Source: Megalonaias nervosa (taxonomy: Eukaryota > Mollusca > Bivalvia > Unionida > Unionidae). Taken from it: 64,000 nucleotides of DNA. Numbering within the stretch: position 1 is the stretch's first letter; each line of letters starts with the position of its first letter. Location: NCBI GenBank assembly GCA_016617855.1, contig JAECUM010001132.1, positions 124,001 to 188,000 of the forward strand, read 5' to 3'. The translations under genes and the position numbers were made by a program. Positions 1-9,740 of this stretch are shown here, in pieces. A model generated the notes under the pieces. The model ran no database searches and had not been told where the DNA came from. It saw only the letters and a list, made by a program, of their open reading frames with translations.

Positions 1-276
1 GACTGCTATAATGGTCTGAATATCAAGTCATCTAATTATGACTAATAGTATGTAATTTCACTGTTCCAAGTTTAATCCTTTTTTAAATTGAGCTAAAACA
101 GGAAATACATATCGATGGACAGCAGCCACCCACCCACAGCCTGCAAGCTGTAACCAGTTAGACATCCATGACACCATGGTTGAAGTTCAATCATTCTGTG
201 TATAATTTTGTATGCATTATTATACAAGTAGAAACCTGTGGCAAAGTTTATACACACTTCTTGTTGAGTTCTCTAC
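1..276 (-). other. INPP1: INPP1 intron (partial)
   Basis: This stretch is read as intron of the leftward INPP1 gene. On the - strand the coding exon ends with CAG and is followed by a GTAGAG donor at 276-271. The reading frame continues open for a while, but the continuation no longer resembles INPP1, which supports intron. I see no other gene here. The next INPP1 exon must lie left of the window. Confidence 0.6.
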
Positions 277-486
277 CTGCTGAACTAGGTCATATCTGAC
301 CAGTTCCTGCACCAAAACGTCTGCCAGTGTTTTAAAATCCTGCAAAAATCGTTCATTCTTTTGGTCTCCTTTTTTCTCCTGGACAAGTAGATCTAGCAGG
401 GATGACTCTGAACGGATGATGCGTGCAATATTTGCCCCTTTCTCTGACACATTTAGCAGGGCATTGAGCAATTGACTAATTTTCAT
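277..486 (-). CDS. INPP1: Inositol polyphosphate 1-phosphatase, first coding exon (gene partial)
   Basis: INPP1 is the lithium-sensitive, Mg-dependent cytosolic phosphatase that removes the 1-phosphate from inositol 1,4-bisphosphate and 1,3,4-trisphosphate in inositol recycling. The exon encodes 70 residues starting MKISQLLNALLNVSEKGANI. The central part contains LLVQEKKGDQKNERF and DFKTLADVLVQE, which match the N-terminal helical region of animal INPP1 (VSEK.ANIAR and DFKTLADVLVQE are family hallmarks). The start ATG (486-484) is preceded directly by TTTCAG on the - strand. The coding exon thus appears to begin at a splice acceptor, and the 5' UTR probably lies in one or more upstream exons I cannot place. 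The exon ends in phase 0 before a GT donor. The metal-binding and DPIDST motifs would be in exons outside the window. It is transcribed away from CDK12. Confidence 0.85.
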
Positions 487-1008
487 CTGAAAATCAAAGC
501 AGTATGAACTTGAGATCATATATATACATTTATACTCCTTTTCACTAATTAATCATTACCTACCTACCCTTGAACGTAAATATAATTTATCATTATCCTC
601 CTATCCTTTTATATAAATACAAAATTTTATGACAACTGTTTCTTCCCAATCATTGTAAAATATATCAAATTATGACTTTCAGCTACAGTGTTGCATCTTG
701 TAAAATACATTTTACTACTATCGGGAGACAATCATTTACTGTAAAGGGATATAACTTATGCAATAAACCAATTGGGAATTGTTACCTTTAAGGTCACCAA
801 AATAGAATGTATACTTTTTCAAAGCAATTATTGTAAAGAAAAACTTTACCTTAAAGTAATTTTGACATCACTGTTGATATCATATCCATGGCAACATCAC
901 AAATTTGATACAAACACAAAAACGTAGGATATGAAAAAATATCCTTCTGATGTAAACAATCAGTGTGCAGTGCAATATCTCATACTTTTTACCTGTACTG
1001 ATATAATC
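487..1008. other. Non-coding, INPP1 5' intron or upstream region
   Basis: AT-rich sequence with no coding signal I can support. It begins with the TTTCAG acceptor that precedes the INPP1 start codon on the - strand, so it is most likely an intron inside the INPP1 5' UTR. Confidence 0.4.
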
Positions 1009-1505
1009 AGTGTAGATACAGTCTGTGCAAATTATCAATGAAGATACAGTCTGTACAAATTATCAATGTAGATAGTCTTTATAAATTATCAATGAAGATA
1101 AAAAGTCTGTACAAATTATCAATGCTGATAAAGTCTGTATGAATTATCAATGTTAATACAGTCTGTACAAATTATCAATGAAGATACAGTCTGTACAAAT
1201 TATCAATGAAGATAAAGTCTGCAAAAATTATCAATGCAGGTACAGTCTACAAATTATCAATGAAGATAACAAGTCTACAAATTATTAATGCAGATACAGT
1301 CTGTACAAATTATCAATCAGATAGAGTCTGTACAAATTATCAATGCAGATAGAGTTTGTACAAACTATCAATGTAGATACAGTCTGTACAAATTATCAGT
1401 GCTGATAAAAATCTGTACAAAATATCAATGAAGATAAAGTCTGTACAAATTATCAATGCAAATACAGTCTGTACAAATTATCAATGCAGATACTGTCTGT
1501 ACAAG
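1009..1505. repeat. Minisatellite array, about 28-bp unit
   Basis: About 17-18 head-to-tail copies of a unit close to ACAGTCTGTACAAATTATCA followed by ATGAAGAT. Units vary at a few positions (ATGCAGAT, ATGTAGAT) and some have small deletions. It is AT-rich, and nothing suggests it is coding. Confidence 0.85.
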
Positions 1506-2019
1506 CTGAGACTATGTATCTCATCTGGTCATTTTAAAACATAAATCATTATAGTATTGTGACATCAAAATAGCTGAAGGTGATTGGTTGGAAACACCAT
1601 AAGACTAAGGAATTGACTATAATTTTCAATAATTGATTACAAATAATTTAAGTTTTTCTTTGGAGAATGTTCTTTTTATACCTTTAATATGAAGTTTTCC
1701 ATGCATTTGAGTGAATCCATATATCAATGTTTCTGTAACATTTCCATATCGATAGCTATGCTGATATGTGAAGAATCAATTGAAAAATATTCTTATCTTA
1801 TACAAATTACATTAATTTTCAGCAGCTGTGAATTATTATTAGCTGTTTGCCTTTCTTTTCTTTAAACTGAGAGTTGTAGCTTGAACATGCACTTATTTAT
1901 GTCAGTAAAAAATAAAAACTACAGGCCTTTTACAGACTGACCCAGTGTGACTAACTCACATGGTTAGAAATCTGCCAATCCCCACCAATTCTATACTAAT
2001 TATTTTAGTCTGACAGCAT
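1506..2019. other. Spacer between minisatellites
   Basis: AT-rich unique-looking sequence with no gene, RNA or transposon signal that I can support. Confidence 0.4.
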
Positions 2020-2835
2020 GTTCTGCCACTGATAACATATATCAATGTAAAGAAAATTGTCCAGATTTGTTCCCCATGTATCATTCAGCCATTGATAACA
2101 TCTATCAATGTAAAGAAAATTGTCCAGATTTGTTCCCCATGTATCATTCAGCCACTGATAACATCTATCAGCGTAAAGAAAATTGTCCAGATTTGTTCCC
2201 CATGTATCATTCAGCCACTGATAACATCTATCAACATAAAGAAATTGTCCAGATTTGTTCCCCATATATCATTCAGCCACTGATAACATCTATCAATGTA
2301 AAGAAAATTGTCCAGATTTGTTCCCCATGTATCATTCAGCCAGATAACATCTATCAATGTAAAGAAAATTGTCCAGATTTGTTCCCCATGTATCATTCAG
2401 CCAGATAACATCTATCAATGTAAAGAAAATTGTCCAGATTTGTTCCCCATGTATCATTCAGCCACTGACAACATGTATCAACATAAAGAAAATTGTCCAG
2501 ATTTGTTCCCCATGTATCATTCAACCACTGATAACATCTATCAACGTAAAGAAAATTGTCCAGATTTGTTCCCCATGTATCATTCAGCCACTGATAACAT
2601 CCATCAGCGTAAAGAAAATTGTCCAGGTTTGCTCCCCATGTATCATTCAGCCACTGATAACATCTATCAATGTGGAGAAAATTGTCCAGATTTGTTCCCC
2701 ATGTATCATTCAGCCACTGATAACATCTATCAATGTAAAGAAAATTGTCCAGATTTGTTCCCCATGTATCATTCAGCTGCTGATAACATCTATCAACGTA
2801 AAGAAAATTGTCCAGATTTGTTCCCCATGTTTTAT
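2020..2835. repeat. Minisatellite array, 63-bp unit, 13 copies
   Basis: Thirteen copies of a unit containing AAAGAAAATTGTCCAGATTT and CCCCATGTATCATTCAGCCA. The usual unit is 63 bp, a multiple of three with no stop in some frames, so long repetitive open frames appear on both strands (21-residue period with NCPDLFPMYHSA on +, and CYQWLNDTWG on -). Three units break the period. One lacks a single A (near 2242) and two lack two bases where GCCACTGATA becomes GCCAGATA (near 2341 and 2402). These frame breaks argue against a real protein. A short stretch at about 3133-3153 resembles the unit in reverse complement. Confidence 0.9.
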
Positions 2836-4379
2836 TTAAGTACTTTACTGATCATTTTTAATAACCACTTTTACTTGAAGTTTATCTGTTGCTTCGTATC
2901 TTGTTTATTTGAATTAAATTTGAATGCTGCACTTCCTGTGTGTCACACAGTAAAATATGTTAGATTCAGTTCTGATTGGTGGTTATTGTTTAAGTCCAGA
3001 GTAAAACAATAACTACAACTCAGACTGTAACTTGTCTACTGTGTAACTCAATGGATATACTGGCATCCAAACTCAATCCAAAGCAACATAAACACTTCAT
3101 ATAAAAGTGGCTTTCAAATTATCTGTAAAACACATAAATAATACATGGGGAACAAGTTTGGAATGTCTCTTTTATACTGATATATGTAATCAGCAAATGA
3201 ACGTGCATACAAGATGGAAAAAACATTAGCAAAGAATCAGCAAGGGGCAGATTCCAACCACCTGAGTTACGATTTAGAGCCATCTTGTAAATTTGCATTA
3301 GGGTAGTGGGTGTTGTCAGTCATTTCCTATTTCACAGACAGAAACAAGTTTCTGTTGGTGCATCATTTGTCTGGACCTGCTGGAAGTATACTGTGAAGTA
3401 TCTGGTTTTTAGTCATCTCTGTTTCTAAATTTGAACTTGTTCTGTATAAGATTTTCCTTGCAAGAGGCAACTGCACTTTTTTGTTTTGAAGATAACATGA
3501 TAATATCTTCCAACTTCAACTAAAGACACAGCATTGTTTATAAAGCATTCATGCAATGCAAACTAAAGGGCATTGTGACCAAGATGCATCAGATAAAATG
3601 GAGCAGCCAGAAATGGCCTAAAATGCTGATTTACATTGCTGACAACTGGCAGTAAGTATGAAACTACTGTTTGCTTTCTTATCAAGGATGAGAATGGCGT
3701 ATGAATGGATAATAAGTTAGTGTCTATCTGTAATTGGCATACTAGAAATATAACAGTATATCAAGATGAATAAAATGGCACCATCCTACCACTGGCAGAA
3801 CTTATGAACATGAAAAGACCATCAAGTCTATATGTGTATCATACTGTAGGCTGTGTATAATGAATCATACTGATATGTGGCAGAGGTGTTTCATTTTTCT
3901 CACCCCTAATGGTAACCCAACAGTTTGTTAATTTATTGACAAACCATTTCACAGATGTACTCCTTTCTTGGTTATCATTACCAGTATCAGACAAAATATG
4001 TGTATGGCATCTGTTACTGTCACCAAGTACTAAAAAGATGCTGGTATCTGTTACAGTCAACAAGCACAAAATAAGATGCTGGTAACAGTTCAGCATGATG
4101 ATCAAGATCTGATACAATGTGAAGCTTAGGGGAAGATTTGAGGAGGATATACTGAGTGTAGTGTAATAATTCTATGTAAGGATACATGAATAGCTAAATA
4201 TAGCCCATACTGTAGTATTTGGATTAGTTGGGATGTGAGGATTTTGTTATTTATGATGATTAACATGCCTCCAAAAGCCTTAACAGTATTTCTCGAAAAG
4301 TTATTTAAGGTTGTGATAGTTTTTAAGTTCATTTCGTTATTTTACTTTAGAAATGTCTTGTAAAGAAAGGCAGCTACTG
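2836..4379. other. Intergenic, no gene seen
   Basis: AT-rich sequence with small local duplications. One is a pair of roughly 45-bp units around 3970-4090 sharing GATGCTGGTA and CTGTTAC. No frame here has recognisable protein features. Confidence 0.4.
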
Positions 4380-4795
4380 GGATCTGTTCTTTATATAGAT
4401 ACAGACTTCTACAGAGATCTGTTCTTTAAGTAGATATCGACTGCTATTGAGGTCTGTTCTTTAAGTAGATACAGACATCTACTGATATCTGTTCTTTAAG
4501 TAGATATCGACTGCTATTGAGGTCTGTTCTTTAAGTAGATACAGACATCTACTAAGATCTGTTCTTCAAGTAGATATAGACAGCTAATGAAATCTGTTTT
4601 TTAAGTAGATATAGAGAGATATTGAGAGCTGTTCTTTAAGCAGATGTAGACAGCTAATTAGATCTGTTTTTAATTAGCTACAGAGAGATACTGAGATCTG
4701 TTCTTTAAGAAGTAGACAGCTAATGAGATCTGTTTTTAAGTAGATATAGAGAGATATTGAGATCTGTAATAAGTAGATGTAGACAGCTATGGGAG
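4380..4795. repeat. Minisatellite array, about 36-bp unit
   Basis: About eleven degenerate copies of a unit close to GATCTGTTCTTTAAGTAGAT plus ATAGACAGCTATTGA. The later units are more diverged (TTTTTAAG, GAGAGATATTGA). Confidence 0.85.
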
Positions 4796-5609
4796 ATTCT
4801 CATTTTCACTATTAGGTTGACTTTATTCCTGCTTTGTTCTTCAGTTGGATGGCTGCTCCCATTGGTTTTATAGATTTGAAGACTTTAAAGATCGGCCACT
4901 CTCCACTCTGTGATCAGGTAACGTCTGTCTGGGTTGAAACAGAATTTGGGAATGTTTTCTTCTCCACTCTGGCCATATTTACATAGGATTTTCCATCACT
5001 GTTAAGTGGAGTTAACATTGAGTGTCTCATGCTGATTTGTGTTCCATTGTAAACTGGCTTACTGTTTGTCATCCTTTGAACAAACCTCCAAATAATCAAA
5101 TACTACAGTAGTTTAATTTTCTATCTATTTGGATCAGCGAACTAGATCATGGGATTAATGTTTGTGTAAAGTTTCATGGCTATCTGCCAAGCATTTTAGA
5201 AGGAGTAGCAACATCAATTTGTGTTAATGGACAGATGGACAACAGATACCGTAATGTGCAGATGATAGAAACAGATATTCATCTCATCAATGTGCAGCAG
5301 AGCAAATAAAAAAAAATTTCCAAACTCAACCTTTTAATGGATAAAAACTCCCAAGTTCATGGATCCCTGGATACATTTTTGAAATGGTAAAAAAAATCTG
5401 CATGTCTGTCTTATTCTATAGCCAAAGGAATTATCCTTAGAAATATAATTATTTTAACAAGTAGTAATTCTGTTAATTCTGTTAAAGTTTGATCCTCCTT
5501 CAAAAACTCACAAAAAATGGAATACAATTTTGACAAACAATTTTATTTTCCTCCAAATTTTATTTTCTTGCAAATGACTTTACTGTTTACAATGACTTTG
5601 TTTTGTATC
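4796..5609. other. Intergenic, no gene seen
   Basis: AT-rich sequence between two minisatellites. I see no coding exon, RNA or clear transposon end. Confidence 0.4.
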
Positions 5610-6268
5610 GGGCCTTTTCTACATACCTGATGGTACATCAGGCCTATTCTAAATATCTGAGTGCATGTTAGGCCTATTCTGGTAGTACATCTGACTTACT
5701 CTACAGACCTGAGAGTACATCTGGCCTATTCTACGTACCTCAGGGCACATCAGCTCTATTCTACATACCTGATGGCACATAAAAGCTCTTCTAAATACAC
5801 AAGAGCACATTAGGCCTATTCTACATACCTGGTAGTACATCTGGCTTATTCTACAAACCTGAGAATACAGCTGACCTATTCTACATACCTCAGAGCACAT
5901 CAGCCCTATTCTAATTTCTTCATACCTCTGGGCACATTAGGCCTATTCTACATACCTGATGGCACAGCAAAGCTCTTCTAAATACATGAGAGCACATTGG
6001 GCCTATTCTACATACCTGGTAGTACACCTGGCTTATTCTACAAACCTGAGAGTACATCTGACCTATTCTACATACCTCAGGGCATACCAGCCCTATTCTA
6101 ATTTCTACATACCTCTGGGCACATTAGGCCTATTCTACATACCTGAGGGCACATCAAATCTATTTTAAATACATGAGAGCACACTGGGTCTATCCTACAT
6201 ATCTGAGGGCACACTGGGACTATTCTACATTCTTAACAGCACATCGGGCCTATTCCACATATCTAAAC
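5610..6268. repeat. Minisatellite array, about 30-bp unit
   Basis: About twenty copies of a unit close to GGCCTATTCTACATACCTGA plus GGGCACATCA, with variants GAGAGTACAT and GGTAGTACAT. Higher-order structure is visible: the block of units around 5760-5900 recurs around 5960-6110 in the same order, so several units were duplicated together. Confidence 0.85.
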
Positions 6269-6334
6269 CAGTAGGGTGATATTACAGAGTATAGGGGTTT
6301 GTATCATTGCTTACAATTTACCTATCAACTGCCA

Positions 6335-6466
6335 GTAGCTTCTTGTGCGTCAGTGGTTCTTTCCGGGGTTTTCCCGGGTTCTTCTTCCATTTATACTTTC
6401 CGCCATGTATAACCTATCTTGTGCTGAAAAATGGCATTAAACCCTACAACAACAACAACAACCTAT
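6335..6466 (+). repeat. SINE family 2, 3' part with CAA tail
   Basis: The segment contains CCGGGGTTTTCCCGGGTTC, AATGGCATTAAACCCTACAA and a (CAA)n tail at about 6448-6463. The same sequence, in reverse orientation, forms the 3' part of the tRNA-derived SINE at 22983-23238. The tRNA-like head is missing here, so this is a 5'-truncated copy. Confidence 0.65.
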
Positions 6467-6539
6467 CAACTAAAATCTATCAATGTGGAGTTGTAAGGAT
6501 ATGTATATACAAAGAATAAACTGTGGAATGCCAAAGGAT

Positions 6540-7405
6540 CTTTACTCTGACCCCTTTTGTTTCTTATTTTTATAAATGATCTTCCCATATAGAATGGAAA
6601 TATTGTCATCAACTGACCTATATGTTGATGATCAGCTATTTCAAATACAGCTACATAACTGTATACTAAAATATTCTTTCAGTAGCAATAAACAGGCTTC
6701 AAATGAAGTGTATGGTTGTAAATACAGATAAAGGTTTCATTAATACCAACACAGCAAAAATGCAAAATTAAAGACAGACTAATTAAGCATTTTCTTTGAT
6801 TTGAAACTAACTGAAAGAGGATTCCATGGACAAACTTCTTAATATGATCTTGTTGACAATATTTTACTTCAGTCTATCATATAAGCTTCATTACAAAATG
6901 AACACATTCATATCTGTGGCTAAGAAAAATAAAGTATTTCATTTACAAAAGTATACCATTAAGTTAAATTCAGTCTCATTTTGACTACTGTAGTATAATA
7001 TGGTGAAAAACATCTGATGTTAACATAAAAAATATTTTGGTTGCAAAAGTGAGCCTGGAAAAAAAACTATTAGATGGGCAAACTGGTCACGTCATAGAGA
7101 CAATGGATACTTTAAAAAACAATAATACCTTATCTCTGATGAATTCACTTTCAAAAAGTCAAAACGATGTATAAATTTTCTATTAAGACCTACCCAGTTT
7201 AGCAAAGAAATACTTTTTAATGCACAGAAACCAGCAATACCTCAAACCTCATACCAATGTTAGCTTTCTAATTAAAAAAATCGAAGAAAGAAATATTTTT
7301 CAAAGTTTTCAACATGGGGCCATTCTGTGGAACAATATCCCAAAAGAAATCAAAGAATCTTCTAGTATATCAGCTTTTCATCATAGGAGCATTAAATGAA
7401 TGAAT
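6540..7405 (+). mobile_element. Non-LTR retrotransposon remnant (reverse transcriptase C-terminal part)
   Basis: Several frames in order resemble the end of a non-LTR reverse transcriptase. First comes a segment like the block before the palm motif (YFYK..., from CTTATTTTTATAAATGAT). Next is LYVDD at about 6619-6635, which fits the (Y/F)xDD catalytic box. Further downstream are NTDKGFINTN and finally GAILWNNIPKEIKESSSIS near 7317-7366, which is typical of the C-terminal thumb region of such elements. Stops and frameshifts separate the pieces, so it is dead. No poly(A) or clear ends were found. Clade not assigned. Confidence 0.6.
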
Positions 7406-7478
7406 AAAGTTTTAATTAATAACACAACCTACTCCAGTCACTTCTGTATATAAACAACATTGATACATGCTATGAATG

Positions 7479-7574
<96 letters not shown>
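7479..7574. repeat. Compound microsatellite (TC)n(AT)n
   Basis: About 17 TC dinucleotides are followed directly by roughly 29 AT dinucleotides. Confidence 0.95.
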
Positions 7575-7576
<2 letters not shown>

Positions 7577-7636
7577 CAGGGCCTCAAAATAGACTAGTTC
7601 TATCAGGTAACTGATTTTCCCTCATTCAACAGTCTT

Positions 7637-7690
7637 TATTATTATTATTATTATTATTATTAAATATTATTATTAGTATTATTATTAAAT
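7637..7690. repeat. (ATT)n microsatellite
   Basis: ATT/TTA trinucleotide run with a few interruptions. Confidence 0.9.
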
Positions 7691-8084
7691 AATACAAGTA
7701 TTATATATAATAAATGTTTCAATCTTAACTGCTTTTAATTCAAAATAGTTACATATGGTGCTTATTCTGTAATAATGTATATTTAAATGTATGCATTTTT
7801 CACACAAACATGTAATGTTAGATGAAGTTGTATGTGATGATGATGGTATTTACTTGGACATATACATACTTATATAATCAACATGTTTTTATTTACCGTA
7901 TGTTATCTAAGCATGTAGGTATAGGTAGTAGGTAAAGAAAAGTATGTATCAGAGATATGAATAGTTATAACTAATAGTTATCATTGAGCAGTTATGTTTT
8001 ACAATATGTCTGCATGAATATTTACACACTGTCAAGTCATTTGTATAATGTTTTAAGTATATCCTACTGGGTTGATTGCTTATT
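7691..8084. other. Intergenic, no gene seen
   Basis: AT-rich sequence with no supported feature. Confidence 0.35.
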
Positions 8085-8202
8085 GCACAGGAGTCTGCAG
8101 TTTTATCAATAAAGCACGACGAAATTTCTGACAACATGAAATCACCTTACCGGTATTATAAATTAATTTATGCTTTATTGATAAAACTGCAGACTCCTGT
8201 GC
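8085..8202. repeat. Perfect 32-bp inverted repeat (long hairpin)
   Basis: The arm at 8085-8116 (GCACAGGAGTCTGCAGTTTT then ATCAATAAAGCA) is the exact reverse complement of 8171-8202. The arms enclose a 54-bp spacer. It could be a young foldback/MITE element or a structured element upstream of CDK12. No target duplication was recognised. Confidence 0.9.
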
Positions 8203-8879
8203 TTATTGTAACTTTTTTTTCTTGCTTATAAATAGCTCTGAATTTTACCGTTAAAAACTCTTAAATAGTAGTAAATGCGCAACAGAACGTGTTGTAAGCA
8301 TATCCACCTACTTTAAATAAAGTTTACTTGAACTTGAATAGTTATGATATATGGTACATGTATTATTTATAGGTAATTTGTAAGCCACGATAGGGAGAGC
8401 TACAGTAAAAGGTTAAATATATATGAAAAATTACCTTTCTGTTCAGTTGGAATTTTTTCGATGCCTGACATAAGTTATATTTTACACTATAATCTTTTCT
8501 ACATAACTACTATCTCTTTTCATCAAGAAGGTAGGTTCTTTGTAATAATTTAATCTGAGTAAAATAAGTACTTCCGTCACCGCCCTGTGAAATACGTCAT
8601 CAATTCTGTCGCATTTCTACCCATAAAGCATAGCGTTTCCTCACTATCCTAAGAAATTTCAATACTGACTGAATAATCTGTTAAGAATCTGAAATCATCG
8701 AAAACATTTGCGACTCTTTGACATTAAAATTAAAAGAAAGAAACGCTTAAGTTTCCACTGATTGCAAATAATTGGCAAATATCCTTTAAAAAACTTGTAT
8801 TTTAACGGAAACTTTGTAATTGTATCTAGCCGTACACTTCCGCCAGTCGTCTGGTACTTGCGTTGGCAAAATTGTGCGA
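8203..8879. other. Upstream region of CDK12
   Basis: No gene seen. GC content rises towards 8820-9050 relative to the sequence further left, as expected near a promoter, but I cannot define a core element. Confidence 0.35.
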
Positions 8880-9099
8880 CTTGACGCACGACAGACGATA
8901 TTTCTAACCTGCTTGTGTGAATTGATCAAGGCCACATATTCTAGATTAAGTGGAACTTAGAATATTTTGGTTTGTTATGGATTTTAAGCAAATTCAGCTG
9001 ATTCTTGGATTTTGTGGTAAGCGCCCTCTTTGGGGCGTTCTAAGTATGAAGGAAATGTAATCGTGCATCTTTGCTGCGTGGAGAAAGTATTCGTGCAGT
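8880..9099 (+). promoter_or_regulatory. CDK12: Probable CDK12 5' UTR/promoter-proximal region with a short uORF
   Basis: The CDK12 start ATG at 9100 is in frame with an upstream stop (TAA, 9058-9060), so the coding region does not extend further 5' in this exon. A five-codon upstream frame (MKEM then stop) occupies 9046-9060, in the same frame as the main start. If transcription starts upstream of 9046, this is a uORF. The transcription start is not determinable from sequence alone. The main ATG has A at -3, a favourable context. Confidence 0.45.
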
Positions 9100-9740
9100 A
9101 TGCCTAGGAAAGGAGACGAGGGACAAATTTACGATGAGTACGACGCAAGAGCATACGCACATCTTGTGCCACATGAATACTCGGAGAAACAAAAAAAGAA
9201 GAAAAGTAAACAGAAATCTCGGAAGAGGTCGAAGGAAAGAAGGGAGAGGTCGGACAAAAAATCCAAGTCAGACGGCAATTCAAGTTCCACAGCGGTGCCC
9301 ATTATTGGGAAGAAGAGCATTGTTGATTATGAGGATGTAAGTTCAGACTCTGATATATCAGAACCTCCTCCGCGAGGGCCGCCAGAAAGTGTATCGGTAA
9401 GGCGGCCACAGTCACCTTCTATCATTAGGTCTTATGTAACTGATCGCAGTCATAGCGACTCTCCAGCAGTCAAAGAATCTAGTCCATATCGCCAAGATAA
9501 AAGTGCTCGAAAATCGAAGAAAAGACATAGGACACCAGAACCACCTCCAAGACCGCATGCAGACCCACCAAAGGCATACATTGACCCTCCTAAGGCATAT
9601 GCTGAGCCGCCCCGTGCCTATGCAGACTCAAAATTGCACAGCAGCTACAGAGGTTATAGTCCGGTGCAGAGTTCCAAAAAGCGTCATCGATCACGATCTC
9701 CAAGTCCTTACACCAGCAGACAAAGCAGGAGTAGGAGTAG
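9100..9740 (+). CDS. CDK12: CDK12 exon 1: N-terminal basic and Ser-rich region
   Basis: Encodes residues 1-213 plus two bases of codon 214. The start is MPRKGDEGQIYDEYD, chosen because an in-frame stop lies 13 codons upstream. A Lys/Arg-rich block (residues about 27-52) probably acts in nuclear localisation. It is followed by IVDYEDVSSDSDISEPPP, which matches the conserved VEYDDISSDSD segment of vertebrate CDK12. Next come Ser/Pro and RS-like stretches and a short repeat of PPKAY/PPRAY units near residues 157-174. The exon ends in an RS run (RSRSPSP...RQSRSRSR). The donor is at 9741 (GTGGGT), phase 2; reading through it meets a stop after two codons. Confidence 0.88.

Noticed and set aside
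1009..1505. CRISPR-like array
   Set aside because: Units are directly adjacent with no unique spacers, and the surrounding genes are animal genes with introns. It is a minisatellite.
2005..3012. Long repetitive open frames on both strands as protein-coding genes
   Set aside because: They are a by-product of the 63-bp tandem unit. Frame breaks in several units, and equal openness on both strands, argue against translation.
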